From Hydractinia symbiolongicarpus (lineage: Eukaryota > Cnidaria > Hydrozoa > Anthoathecata > Hydractiniidae), in the NCBI RefSeq assembly GCF_029227915.1, contig NC_079883.1:21268001-21332000 (forward strand): a stretch of DNA of 64,000 nt, read 5' to 3'. Below are positions 23,653 through 36,185 of this stretch, piece by piece (the first letter of the stretch is position 1; each line of letters starts with the position of its first letter). Made by a program: the position numbers and the translations under genes. The notes beneath the pieces were generated by a model. That model saw nothing but the letters and a program-made list of their open reading frames with translations, searched no databases and was not told the origin of the DNA.

Positions 23653-26365
23653 TTTATGTTGTCGCTATGGGTACCCACATAACTGATTAAAGCTTTGGCT
23701 ACAGCTCTGATTGTTGCTATCGTTACGTGACTAAACAAAGATTAAAGTATGACTTATGGATTTTTTTCTTTTGTTCTTTTGGTTATCGTTTTCATTTCTG
23801 ATCAAAAGTTTGATCACCATGGGTAAGCGTGTGATGCACGTGCGAAGACAGTGGGTATCGATTAGGACATATTAATCGGATGATATTTTGATGTAATGTT
23901 ATACGCGTGAGATATTATCTTCATAAACAACTAATTTATAACCTATTAAAATAAACCATTAAAAAAGAATCAACAACAAAAATAAATTTTATCCTAAAAT
24001 CAAAAAAAGGGAATTGAGATCTGTTTTTTAACGCTACGTTTTAAGTAGCTTATCTTTTTTAATAAGGACAAAGACTGCATGTCATGATATCTAGCTAGAG
24101 AAAGGTCTGATACCGCCATAAATTGGGTCAAACGTTTTTAGCTTAACTCTATTCCTGTTGGGCTATTTGTGGGCTCTTTTATGTTAGTGGAAGGGGGTGG
24201 GGTTTTTCTTCTCTTCCCTCACCTCTGTAATTTTGAAAGTTGTTGTTTAATACACATGGACTTACCACAACTGTTGCCCAGGCTTTAAGTGATTATTTGG
24301 TCATAAAAAATAGCTGATGTCAACATTCTTTATCAAAATTAGCTAAAATTTGAGATGCATAAGTAAAAAAATAATGTAGCAATAATAAGTAAAGCTTAAA
24401 AACAGATTTTAAAGAATTTTTTTAAGATTTCACTCAACTCAAAAATTGCCATGCAATACAAAACTTCTCGAAACTTAAAGCTAAATAAACGTTAGAAAAA
24501 GTAACAAAATATCAAGGGGTAAGTACATAAAAAAATTAGAAACAAGTTTAACAGGGGAAAGGATCTCAATCGACTCATATTAGAGGTGCACCCACAACGA
24601 ATAGGGTTAATATTGACCAAGTTATGTTTTATTTCAAAAAATATGGTACTTATTTTATTTCCAGACATTGAGGTGCAACAATCGAAAATTGGGATATTGT
24701 CACGCGAGACGCCATCAGGATTCGTCAACTCCATGAATCAATTCATTACATAAAAAACCATTCTTAATTAAAATTAAATTGCAATATAATGACGTAATTG
24801 GCTGAGTTAATTAACCAATTAAATAACAGCGGTTCAATATACACTTGTAATGTCCTTCCTCATGTTGTTGTTGTTGAGTGTTGTGGCAGTTATTTTTTGT
24901 GAGGTGTTGACTAACTGTTTAGGTTGCAGTTATTTTTTGTGAGGTATCGACAAACTGTTTAGGTTATGTTACTTCAATCCGTAAGTTATTGTTTGGACCT
25001 GTTTTTTGCAGTTTTCTGTTGTAAGTTTAACAAATATCAAACATTCAAAGTTTATTTCCTTTTCCCAATAGTTTCAAACGCGGTTTTACAGTCCGTCGTC
25101 CTGATTCTTTTTTCTTTGATAATAAAAATTCTGAGAAAAAACATTTAGCTCTAAAATCTGGTTATAAATGTCAAATAAAGATGTATGTACGTAACGAGTC
25201 AAGAAAAAGAAAAACTAAGTTCGGCTTACAAAACTAATTCAGTTTAATTTCTAATTCGCTTCGCTAAAATGAAATTAACCTTATTTATTTTCCCGGAGAC
25301 AGACCTGGCAGAATAAAAATCTACGCATGCGCTTGACCTATACAGTTTATTGCGTTATAAGTAATTGGCACAATTAACAACTTCGCTATCAAAATGAACT
25401 TCGGAAATGTCTGTTGCGCTAAAAGGTTATCATTTACGTGGATCACATAGCGTTGTTTTAATGGAGTTATGTGACATTGTCATAATCATACGCTGTGGCT
25501 CTGTATACGTGATATTATATTCATAAAAACTACGCTGGTTGTATCAATTATAAAGAAGAGCATGACAAGTATCGTTATTTTGTGGAAGTTGTACGTTTTA
25601 AGAAATACAGTTTTTGAGAAGAGCTCAAGTGATTTTACTGACTTTTTTCAGCTTTTTTGCAGCTTATAATTCTATCTTCAAATTTTTTTGTTTGTCTTTT
25701 ACATTTGATGAACTGTTAATAAAAACTTTGTATATCCTCCTAAGGAAGCTTATAATAAAGTGGCAACATAGGAGATATTAAACACATTGAATTAAAAAAT
25801 CTAGCTTCCACGAATGGGAGTTGTTACATTGTGTTATGCTAATTACACCACGTGTGTGTAATTTTATAGAACGCGGTTAATTTAGTTTCCTGTGAGAAAA
25901 ATCTTTCGACGTCTTGTAGGTGAGAGTATAAAATGGTGATGATATTTTATTTCGTGATAAAGTGACATTTGGCAGGACGACTTTCTGTTTGTTTTTATGT
26001 ATTTACTAACTTTCCTCTTAGAGTTTCTTTCTGGCTTTTATTTGTTGTGGATTTTTTTATAAAAATTTATGTTTCATCGCGCACATGTCGCGACATGCTG
26101 TAATAACATCGTGTTTTATTTTCTTTCTCACATACTTGCTTATACTTTTCTGTTGGGTATATTTTTATAACCGTGGGATGTTTATTGATTTAGACAAGTA
26201 TTCAGTGAAGTATGTTTTGAAAAATTCTTTGTGAATGTAATTCCTCATTCGCTTGTTATGGATGCAAGCATTTTTATCGGGCGCTACATCAGCATTAATT
26301 AATATCAAAACAAAACTGATGAATTTTGACGACGTGACGAATATCATATGCGTTTCAACGAAATC

Positions 26366-26440
26366 CAACATCGTCCCCAGTGCTCTCTTTTACACCGTCA
26401 GAATATCATAGGCATAGAAGAGCCCTGAGGACGTGGTTGT
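26366..26440. mobile_element. hAT-like palindromic MITE, copy 4 (diverged)
   Basis: The left end reads CCAACATCGTCCCCAGTGCTC and the right end GAGCCCTGAGGACGTGGTTG, which are inverted and match the family termini. No target duplication survives. Confidence 0.7.
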
Positions 26441-26953
26441 TGTTTGATAAGGTACAGAGATGATAAGGTCTTCCATACCCCAGTGAGTGTAAGGTGTGTT
26501 TCCACGAGGGAGGAGTGCATTGTTATGCTTTCGATATACAATTTGCAGTGGAGGAGAGTGACTTTCAATAACTTCAGGGGCGGGAAAAAAGTGGAGACAA
26601 AGTTTGGATTTTTTCTGATATATTTTTAGCGCAATTTTAAACATCCGTTTGTTTTAGAAAATGTTAGTACCAATATGAAACGGTGAACGTTTTTTATTAT
26701 AAGAATACCAAAATCCTAATTAAATAGTCATTATTCTTTTTTATCTATCGTTTTCAACAATAAAATATATTGTTTTTAACATGAGATCGCAGCGTCATAC
26801 TTTTGTAAAGCATATTCTTATAAAAAAACGTGCATTATTTGATTCTGGCGTGAATGTTATGAACTATCAAAATAGCACAAAACAGAGGAACGAAGAAAAA
26901 TCTTATTTCAATTAATCATTTTTTTTATTTTATACAGATATCTGAAAATTCGT

Positions 26954-27030
26954 AGGACTTGACCCCAGGACTTTATCTCTTTCATCGCTGTCTTCTCTAT
27001 ATAGAAGAGGTAATGCTCTGGAACCAAGGT
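26954..27030. mobile_element. hAT-like palindromic MITE, copy 5 (diverged)
   Basis: GGACTTGACCCCAGGAC at the left and CTCTGGAACCAAGGTTGC at the right are degraded family termini around a short inverted core (TCTTCTCTATATAGAAGA). Confidence 0.55.
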
Positions 27031-28326
27031 TGCATTCTTTTCTTTAAATTATAGTAATCACAGCATATTTGCGTCCATCTAGTTTAATGTATTGAATAGT
27101 AAAGTTTTGGAATTCCTAACATTGTTATTTTATTACTACATATAGCAAGTTTTGAAATTTTTTGTTTGAGTTCAAATATTTACCCGAGCTGCTCAGGCAG
27201 GAAATACTGACATTTTTCCACTTGAAATCTATGTTCGCATGACAGTGAAGTCTTTATGGACTTCAAAGTCGGAAAGAGGAAGCTATTAGATCTTGAAAAA
27301 CTTTTCAAACAGAACAACCTTTGGATTAATCAGATTAAAAAGCGATTAAAAAACAAAACTATGAGCTACTTAATATGGTGTTGCTATAGTGATCTATCCG
27401 ACATTTTTGTCTCGTCACACTCTGTTTACGTCTTTACATGGCACTAAGAAATAAGCACGGAAATCCTTATTATAAAAGGGAGTTAACAAAATGATTCTTG
27501 CGTCCTAGGTTAAAAAAATCTTTTTATGCAAAAACTCAGCCGCTTTTTGAAACATCTTCTAATCCCCCCCCCCCTCAACTAATTTTAATTGGAAAACATC
27601 CAGCAATGTTCATTTTAATTATTCACCAACCAAAGAGCTACAACTTTTCATTAAAAACAGTAGGTGAAGTCATAATGTGTAAATAGATAGTGACCTCATC
27701 GACTGGCCTAGATTTACTTCGTGTGGCTTACAGAGGGGCGGGGATTTTAAGACACTGCAACCTTTTCATAAGTGATAATGTTTATGCATTTTTTTCGTGG
27801 TGATGATGAATAACAAAGTAAAGTCTGGACTTATACAATTTTTCACTAATTGTTGTTATGTGACTTACCAAGTGTCGTTCTATTCAAATTGATTGGCTGT
27901 GAACTCCAACGTCTTCCATATTTGGGAAATAATTTTAAAGTGACATCATCCTGTCGTGTTGACAGTTTTTATGACTTGTCAATTATCTTTATTGTTCGAT
28001 AATAGGCAGAAAGACATTGAAAAGACGCTTTGATATAAGAAAAAACTAAATAAAACAGAAATGTTTGTCGTGTTCTACACATCTATGTTATGTTGTTGAT
28101 AAATAACAGGTTTACAAAACGAATTACTTAATGAAGAATCTGTCATCGGTCCGAGTATTTGCATAGGATTTACAGAGATTAACTACGAGTTAATTTAAAT
28201 CTTTTCTCATATCATTTAGACATTAACACAAGACATGTGCTGCTAACAGAAAGAGACACGAAATTACAAATCTAAAAAGAAGTGTATTTACAATACAGAC
28301 ACACGATATACAACTATAAGAAGAAA

Positions 28327-29832
28327 ATGGAGCTGATGACAAGAATGAGGCGCCAAAGTGTTTTCACATTTACGTTATTTTTATACCTATCATATGTTAG
28401 CGTGGCGAGTGGGTGCCCGTCATTGTGCAGGTGTAGCAATACCTCAGTTTATTGTCTGTACAAAGAAATGAAAACAAACGATTTGGTGCGAATCGCGCCT
28501 TATATACCCACGTATAGCACAAAACTGTTTCTTTCTGGCAATAACTTTGATGAATTTCCAATAAAAGCATTGAAGAATTTGAAAAAGTTGGAATATCTGG
28601 CGCTTAGTTTTAATAAATTAAAAAGTGTGCCTCAGAATATTTCGCATTATTTCCCTCGTTTGAAGGAATTGTATTTAACTGCGAACGAAATTCGAGATTT
28701 GAAGAGGCTGACTGGATATGAAAATTTAAGGACCCTGAATCTGGACCAAAATCTAATCGAAGAAATTCCCCCTTTTACTTTTAAAGACGTTAAAAACCTG
28801 AAGGAGTTGTTGCTGGGGCAAAACAACATAAGAAGAATTTTTGAGAATTCATTTTCTGGGTTGGAACGTTTGGAGCATTTACAGCTCAACAATAATCAGT
28901 TAGAACTGATTGATGAAACGGCGTTTCGTTCGAACAGAAGACTGACTGAAATTTATTTGCATGTAAACAAACTGGGTGAAATACAAAATGGTTTATTTAG
29001 TCACTTGAAAGAATTACAAACGCTGTATCTGTATGACAACCGCATCTCGAGGATCGGCTCAAGAGCATTCCAAGGTCTAACTGTGAAGACCATATATTTA
29101 AGCTCGAATAAGATAAAGTACGTACCAAAGCAAGCGTTTCAAAATATTACAGTTAAAAATAGGATTTACATGCACGATAACCCCTTCCAGTGTGATTGCC
29201 AACTCATTATGGTTTCCAAAACATCATTAAAAAAATTACAAAACGACAAGAAAATTATGCTCGGTGCATGCGCATCACCACACCGTTTGGTTAACAAAGG
29301 AGTATTTTCATTAAACAGTGAAACAAACAATTGTACAATCTGCGACTTAAATCCATGTGGAAACGAACTAACATGTTCCGCCGATAAAAATGATTCCGAA
29401 ACATATCAGTGCATTGTACCTGTCGTAACAACTGTTTCGACGACCATTTCGTCAACTGTTTCGACAACCACTTCGTCAACTGTTACAAGAAAGATTAGCA
29501 GTACTACTAGCAGTATCGAAGTCACATTCCTCAAGGTAGCCGAACAGCGAGAGGGAGAACAAAGTAAAAATCAGAATAATAAAAAAACAAATAAAACACT
29601 TCACGTCATTACTGGCGTGTGTATCGCTGTCGGTTGTGCAATCGCCGTCTTAATCGGCTGGTTGCTATATCAACGACGCAAAAAGAAAGAGTTTGAAGTA
29701 AATAATAGAAAAAATGGACACTATGACAACGTTAAGTCTTGTCAAAATGCATTAATCGACCTAAAAAATGTCACTCCAACGAAAGAGAGCGAGACAAAAA
29801 TTTTTATTAATGACGGCGGAGAATGCGTTTAA
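28327..29832 (+). CDS. Leucine-rich-repeat single-pass membrane receptor
   Basis: An intronless frame of 501 residues; I chose the first ATG (28327), since the frame extends upstream only to a GTG. Residues 1-29 form a signal peptide ending VSVASG. An LRR N-terminal cap follows (CPSLCRC...VYC, about 30-43), then about nine leucine-rich repeats (64-285) with LxxLxLxxN cores such as LEHLQLNNNQL. The LRR C-terminal cap starts NPFQCDC (286-339). A short Cys-rich segment like half an EGF module (CDLNPCGNELTC...YQC) and a Ser/Thr-rich stalk (366-398) come next. One membrane helix lies at 426-448, stopped by RRKKK, with a tail of about 50 residues containing a Tyr (HYDNV). The architecture is that of neuronal-type or innate-immune LRR receptors. 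Ligand and signalling partner cannot be told. No enzymatic domain is present in the tail. Confidence 0.9.
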   Translation: MELMTRMRRQSVFTFTLFLYLSYVSVASGCPSLCRCSNTSVYCLYKEMKTNDLVRIAPYIPTYSTKLFLSGNNFDEFPIKALKNLKKLEYLALSFNKLKSVPQNISHYFPRLKELYLTANEIRDLKRLTGYENLRTLNLDQNLIEEIPPFTFKDVKNLKELLLGQNNIRRIFENSFSGLERLEHLQLNNNQLELIDETAFRSNRRLTEIYLHVNKLGEIQNGLFSHLKELQTLYLYDNRISRIGSRAFQGLTVKTIYLSSNKIKYVPKQAFQNITVKNRIYMHDNPFQCDCQLIMVSKTSLKKLQNDKKIMLGACASPHRLVNKGVFSLNSETNNCTICDLNPCGNELTCSADKNDSETYQCIVPVVTTVSTTISSTVSTTTSSTVTRKISSTTSSIEVTFLKVAEQREGEQSKNQNNKKTNKTLHVITGVCIAVGCAIAVLIGWLLYQRRKKKEFEVNNRKNGHYDNVKSCQNALIDLKNVTPTKESETKIFINDGGECV

Positions 29833-31918
<2,086 letters not shown>

Positions 31919-32188
31919 AGAGATAGGAAAATGCCGATCCTAGGACAGCGATTAATAATGTTGTGCCACTCCACGTCAATTTATAGATCATCCACGTCAA
32001 ATCAACGATAGATGAGTCCATAAAATCCATGTGCACTTTACCACTTTACGTTAAATAAGCGGGCATGCTCTATAATATCCGTCCAAAACCCCCTCCGGAC
32101 GCGTCCCCCTGGCCCCCTCCCCGTCCCATGGGTCCCTACCCACCCTCATCTGTCGTGCCTTATAATTTATAGTGTTATGTGTGTCTAT
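31919..32188. repeat. Polinton left terminal inverted repeat
   Basis: 270 bp matching 47591-47860 in inverse orientation with one substitution (GTTAAATAA here, GTTGAATAA in the other copy). It contains a C-rich tract at 32088-32146 whose complement is G-rich. The last 14 bp of the polymerase frame lie inside the repeat. Confidence 0.97.
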
Positions 32189-35100
32189 AATGTCCTCTCG
32201 CCAGTGTGGTAATACCATCTTCCAAAATTATGCGTTTATCATCATCAGCATTGAGCGCCAGTTTATTTGTTTTCACCGTGTGAACATCATGCTTAATCGA
32301 TCGAAAGGTCATTTGGGTTCTGTAAATGTTCTCACCCTCAAACAGGCATCTCTTATAGTCATCGAAACCTATGGTCTCCCTCACCACACATTTCTTCACC
32401 CCCTTACATCTCTTACCCTCCCTACCACATAGCTGTTTGTATGCGTATGTCTTAGCTCTTAGGGCGATGAACTCAGTCATCACCTTACCACCCAACTCGT
32501 CCTTCATCAGCCCAATGATCTTTTTATTCAAACCTAATGGTAGAGGTCTACCATCTTCCTTATCATACCCAGATGTGTCAAATCTCGCAGACACATCATT
32601 CGCTATATCTTTGTAGAAGTCGTCTGTTTTTATGTGGTAAACGAATGAATCCGTATCCATGTAGCAAAGCTTCACATCATCACCATATTTCGGTCTCATG
32701 TAATCATGGTGGAACTCATACATAACCATCTTGGATAGATGGAGGATTGTGGGGCCGAGGTAGATCGGTTTGTTCATTTTGATCTTGATCTTGGACATCT
32801 CTATCCCCATCAGTGTTTCCGAGAAACGGATTGCACCCCTGAAGTTTGGCTTCATCACCATTTTCTCATAATTCTTTTGGTTGGTGGCCAAACGTATATC
32901 CTTCTGTCTTCGCTGATTCTCCATTGTCTTACCAAAGACAGAATTGTTCATCAGCTTGAAGAAATCCTTTTCAAAGTCATTCTTTGACTCCGTGCGCAGC
33001 TGTGTATTGAAGTCGATGTAAGGTTTCAACCATGCGCTCTGATCAAACCTCAGTACCCTATGAACCTTATCCAGAACAAGACCGTGATTCAAAGCTTGAG
33101 CAAGCGCACGGATATGAATTACATAGTTCCTCTTGTCCGAAAGACACGGTGTCAGCTTCTCGACACCATTGATAACCTTCCTCTCGGGCATGAAAGGAAG
33201 ATCGTTATGTGTGTCATGAAGATTATGTGGATATCTAACATCAACCTCAAGCATGTACCCCTTTTCACCGTTTTCCACAGCCAACTCTGAAATGAGTTCG
33301 GGTGTAAACTTACCGGAATCATCCCACTCAAACCCCCCGGTGGGCATCTTCTGTATCATAGCCCATCCATACAGATTGTTAGCATCAAGATACTGTAGAT
33401 AGGTTGTATCCTCTGAAGTATTATACATATCACCCATATATGGATTATTTGCCTTCGCGTGTCTGTGAACGGCCTGACAGAGACCACCCCTAATACCCAT
33501 CTCCACAAACAGTAACATATCCATATCTGACAACAAATCCAGCTCAACATCTGTCTTTTTCAGGCATGCCTGCCAAGCTAATCCGGGGGCCGTGTAAAAA
33601 TGAGCGGGATCTAGTTTATAGTTTCTCAAACATGTCTCTCTGAATGTCTCAAACACATCACTCAGAAGCAGAACATCCGTCTTGAGATAGATATCATGAT
33701 AAACGCCCATATTTTCAACTTTCATGTCCTTCCACACCTTCTGGGCATGCGCATAATCGGCATCGCTGATACCATTCATGTTCAACTTGCTATAAAAGTC
33801 ATCTTTCGAAGGAAGCCTGGTTTCATTAAACCTATCGAATGAATCAACATACTCATATGGGTATACACCCTTCCTTCTCATTATGTTGAATTGCTCATCA
33901 TTGAAGAATTTTCTAAGGTTTTTACACTGATCGTCGGATAGATTGTCAGCTAAGGAACCTAATCCTCTTGACATAAATCTAAATGAATCGATGAATCTCA
34001 GCTTTATCTTTTTGTCTTTGGTCTCACCATTTTTGTCGATGTATTCACCAACCTTAACATCGGTCGAGAAAGAGATATATTTCTCTTTATTCTCTGCGAT
34101 TACACCCATACCACCTTCTCCGTACTTCCTTGCAAGCTCCTTAATGAATAAATGCGCATCATATCCGCTCAGATTATGGAAGACAACCGGAATATAATTA
34201 GGCACCTTGTAACGGAGATTACATTCCATGTGTGCCGATCCACGAAACTTTCCGGTAAAATGACAGTGATCCCTAACCTTGATGTCATCACCAAATTCTC
34301 TCATGCAGATGTGGCAGTTGGTGGAATTTTCATATCCATCAAGTTCTTCATCGGTTAGATCTTGCATACCAAGTTGTGGAAACATGTTGTATAACCTTTT
34401 CGCCTCGGAAACCACATGATCCACAAAGCGCGGAACACAGTCATCACCACGGTAAAGCTTCAGAGGGTCCAAAACTTCACCATGAGCATATTTACTATAA
34501 CAACAGAATCCGGTGGGGATATGTTTACCAACTTTCTCGGTGGACGATCCACACTCTATCTCTTCAGGTTTTGTAAAAGCTTCGAAATCGGCATACATAA
34601 TGAATGGGGCTTTGAGCTGGTACTGACCGTGGGTGAAGGTTAAGGTGCTACCCTCTTTAGGGAGTTGAATATTAACGGCATCGTTATTCTTACAATACTC
34701 AAAGTGCTCATCCCTTTTCCGTTCGCTTGGAAAACCAGAGAGACAATTCAAGCAATAATACTCTTTATGTTCATGCTTTGAGTTGACCTTGCTCAAGACA
34801 CCGCTCAGGTTCTTAACAGCGATATAATGCCTCTTATCCCCTTCACACAGTAAAAACAAAACAACCGTCTCATCCCGGTCAAGATGCTTCGACTTTCGAC
34901 ACATATAGACACCCTCTATGTCATCTTTTGTCAAAACATGCACGGCGATATCAGGGTTCCTTCTCTCAAACAAATCTATTTTATTTAGCGCCATTGGGAA
35001 AGATAGACCATCCCAATTGCACTTGTCTTCAAACTTCTTAAGGATTGAGATTCGTTCAGGATGATTATCAATCTTATCATGATATAAGGCAGCTAAAACG

Positions 35101-35750
35101 GCCCATTTGAAACAGTCCTCGTCACCCTCGTTATGTGGGTTAATCACGGAGAATTTTCCACTGAAATTCTTGGGTAGCGGTAAGTAAGAACTACCTCTGG
35201 TTAATTTTAGTTTGTGAAAGTCCACATGCATATGTAGGATCCTTTCGATTGTGAATCCGCTGGCAGGTAGAGCAGGGTGTTCAATCTGCTCAATTATCTT
35301 ATTACACATACGATCAAAAACATCAGAAATGTCATCGTGAGCGTGTAGTATCTCCATATAACTATTGAAAGCTTTATCGACATATACACACGGGGCATCG
35401 GTCGAGCTGGTGTCCTCCCTTACCCACTTCATCCACAAGGTCGCCTGAGTCTTCAGCGACTTCTTTTGACCTAGCACGTCCCTCATTAGCCTCTTTACGA
35501 CGTGCTCGACCTTTTCGAGAAAGACCCTGACATTCTTCTCACCGTCAGGGTTTATCTTGAACCTTTTGTAGGACCCTACAAACACTTCTTCAATAGGAGT
35601 ATAAGGGTTTTCCTCCTCTTCCTCCTCTTTCACCTTTTCCTCTCCACTGCCCTTTTTATACAAACCCATGATCTTATCCTTCATGGTTTTGAAAGCTTTA
35701 CTCGCTTTCTCCTTAATAGCCCTAGGTACATGATTTACCAGTCTCTCCAT
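32175..35750 (-). CDS. polB: Protein-primed family B DNA polymerase (Polinton PolB)
   Basis: A frame of 1,191 residues that replicates the element by protein priming in related systems. Residues about 200-320 carry a conserved DCFKWAV (211-217) and HYIAVKNL (308-315) with unexplained Cys and His. A CxxC...H...C zinc-finger-like segment follows at 333-353. The 3'-5' exonuclease has motif I YADFEAF (386-392), motif II HNLSGYDAH (525-533) and motif III YLKTD (688-692). Between I and II sits CHIC...DHCHFTGKFRG (479-504), like the zinc-binding HNH site of endonuclease VII. Polymerase motif A is DANNLYGWAM (789-798), motif B KLMNNSVFGK (932-941), motif C YMDTDSF (1030-1036). All catalytic acids are present. 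The start ATG overlaps the end of the upstream frame by 16 nt. The tail runs 14 bp into the terminal repeat. Confidence 0.95.
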   Translation of the reverse strand: MERLVNHVPRAIKEKASKAFKTMKDKIMGLYKKGSGEEKVKEEEEEENPYTPIEEVFVGSYKRFKINPDGEKNVRVFLEKVEHVVKRLMRDVLGQKKSLKTQATLWMKWVREDTSSTDAPCVYVDKAFNSYMEILHAHDDISDVFDRMCNKIIEQIEHPALPASGFTIERILHMHVDFHKLKLTRGSSYLPLPKNFSGKFSVINPHNEGDEDCFKWAVLAALYHDKIDNHPERISILKKFEDKCNWDGLSFPMALNKIDLFERRNPDIAVHVLTKDDIEGVYMCRKSKHLDRDETVVLFLLCEGDKRHYIAVKNLSGVLSKVNSKHEHKEYYCLNCLSGFPSERKRDEHFEYCKNNDAVNIQLPKEGSTLTFTHGQYQLKAPFIMYADFEAFTKPEEIECGSSTEKVGKHIPTGFCCYSKYAHGEVLDPLKLYRGDDCVPRFVDHVVSEAKRLYNMFPQLGMQDLTDEELDGYENSTNCHICMREFGDDIKVRDHCHFTGKFRGSAHMECNLRYKVPNYIPVVFHNLSGYDAHLFIKELARKYGEGGMGVIAENKEKYISFSTDVKVGEYIDKNGETKDKKIKLRFIDSFRFMSRGLGSLADNLSDDQCKNLRKFFNDEQFNIMRRKGVYPYEYVDSFDRFNETRLPSKDDFYSKLNMNGISDADYAHAQKVWKDMKVENMGVYHDIYLKTDVLLLSDVFETFRETCLRNYKLDPAHFYTAPGLAWQACLKKTDVELDLLSDMDMLLFVEMGIRGGLCQAVHRHAKANNPYMGDMYNTSEDTTYLQYLDANNLYGWAMIQKMPTGGFEWDDSGKFTPELISELAVENGEKGYMLEVDVRYPHNLHDTHNDLPFMPERKVINGVEKLTPCLSDKRNYVIHIRALAQALNHGLVLDKVHRVLRFDQSAWLKPYIDFNTQLRTESKNDFEKDFFKLMNNSVFGKTMENQRRQKDIRLATNQKNYEKMVMKPNFRGAIRFSETLMGIEMSKIKIKMNKPIYLGPTILHLSKMVMYEFHHDYMRPKYGDDVKLCYMDTDSFVYHIKTDDFYKDIANDVSARFDTSGYDKEDGRPLPLGLNKKIIGLMKDELGGKVMTEFIALRAKTYAYKQLCGREGKRCKGVKKCVVRETIGFDDYKRCLFEGENIYRTQMTFRSIKHDVHTVKTNKLALNADDDKRIILEDGITTLARGHYRHT

Positions 35751-36067
35751 TCATTCAACTTGCTTTTCACAATAGGTCTGGTTTTAATCATTTCTTGCAG
35801 CTCAAACAAATCCATGTCTTGTTGGCTAGTACCGGACCTCGAGGGTCTCGGTGCCGGTACCGGTCTTGGCACTGATACGGGTCTAGTGGGTCTCGGTGGT
35901 GGTACCGGTCTGGTGGGTCTCGGCATGGGTACCGGTCTAACCAGTGCTGAAACGGTAGTTGGTCTCAATAATTCGATAATCTCGGCCTTTCTGAGCTTTG
36001 CGTAGCCACGTAGGCCGCGTTCTCTAGCGAGAGCTCTTAATTCGGAAACTGTATTTCTCGAAGTCAT
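35735..36067 (-). CDS. SAP/Rho-N-like, proline-rich ORF; probably the detached N terminus of PolB
   Basis: 110 residues. Residues 6-34 (TVSELRALARERGLRGYAKL then RKAEIIELL) have the helix-turn-helix pattern of SAP/Rho-N/HeH DNA-binding motifs. Residues 45-80 are a repeated PRPTRPVP-type linker. The C-terminal 20 residues end a few codons after the polymerase ATG in another frame; the two frames overlap by 16 nt in a -1 relation. The amino-acid pattern continues naturally from this frame into the polymerase frame, so I infer that they were one gene split by a small indel. Separate translation is the alternative. A promoter-like motif shared with the RING gene lies upstream. Confidence 0.75.
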   Translation of the reverse strand: MTSRNTVSELRALARERGLRGYAKLRKAEIIELLRPTTVSALVRPVPMPRPTRPVPPPRPTRPVSVPRPVPAPRPSRSGTSQQDMDLFELQEMIKTRPIVKSKLNEWRDW

Positions 36068-36076
36068 ATCGGGTTG

Positions 36077-36101
36077 TGATATACTATATGTGGACCTTTA
36101 A
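36077..36101 (-). promoter_or_regulatory. Shared upstream motif TTAAAG-N11-GTATATCA (SAP-like ORF/polB)
   Basis: On the minus strand TTAAAG (36101-36096), 11 nt, GTATATCA (36084-36077), then 9 nt to the ATG. The RING gene has exactly the same elements and spacing (37083-37059). Two occurrences with identical geometry suggest a promoter element, probably an early-type one. Confidence 0.6.
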
Positions 36102-36142
36102 TATGGTTTTATATAATCGTGAAACCAAAAAAAAAAGATTAA

Positions 36143-36166
36143 TTTGTTACTCGCGTGAGTAACAAA
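36143..36166 (-). terminator. 3' hairpin after the RING gene
   Basis: A perfect 10-bp stem, TTTGTTACTC with GAGTAACAAA, and a 4-nt loop. It begins about 20 nt after the stop codon of the RING gene. The stem is identical to the one after the 101-residue ORF (37211-37234). Read on the gene strand it is preceded by a T-run. Confidence 0.75.
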
Positions 36167-36185
36167 AAATCTGACACCAAACAAA

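Larger units (their letters stand above)
14959..28326. other. Long gene-free region rich in repeats
   Basis: About 13 kb without a supportable gene. Open frames are short and either low in complexity or inside repeats. Listed separately are a MITE with subterminal palindromes (16588), two SINE copies (18113, 20966), three hAT-like MITEs (18755, 26366, 26954) and several microsatellites. Overlapping frames near 22525-22904 and 27256-27686 show no domain and no splice logic. Confidence 0.5.

Noticed and set aside
32175-32432. Short plus-strand frames across the polymerase gene
   Set aside because: All lie opposite an intact polymerase with complete motifs and show no independent features.
35502-36005. 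167-codon plus-strand frame opposite the polymerase N terminus
   Set aside because: It is the antisense of the proline-rich SAP-like ORF and polymerase start; the Gly/Thr repeats mirror the Pro/Arg repeats.
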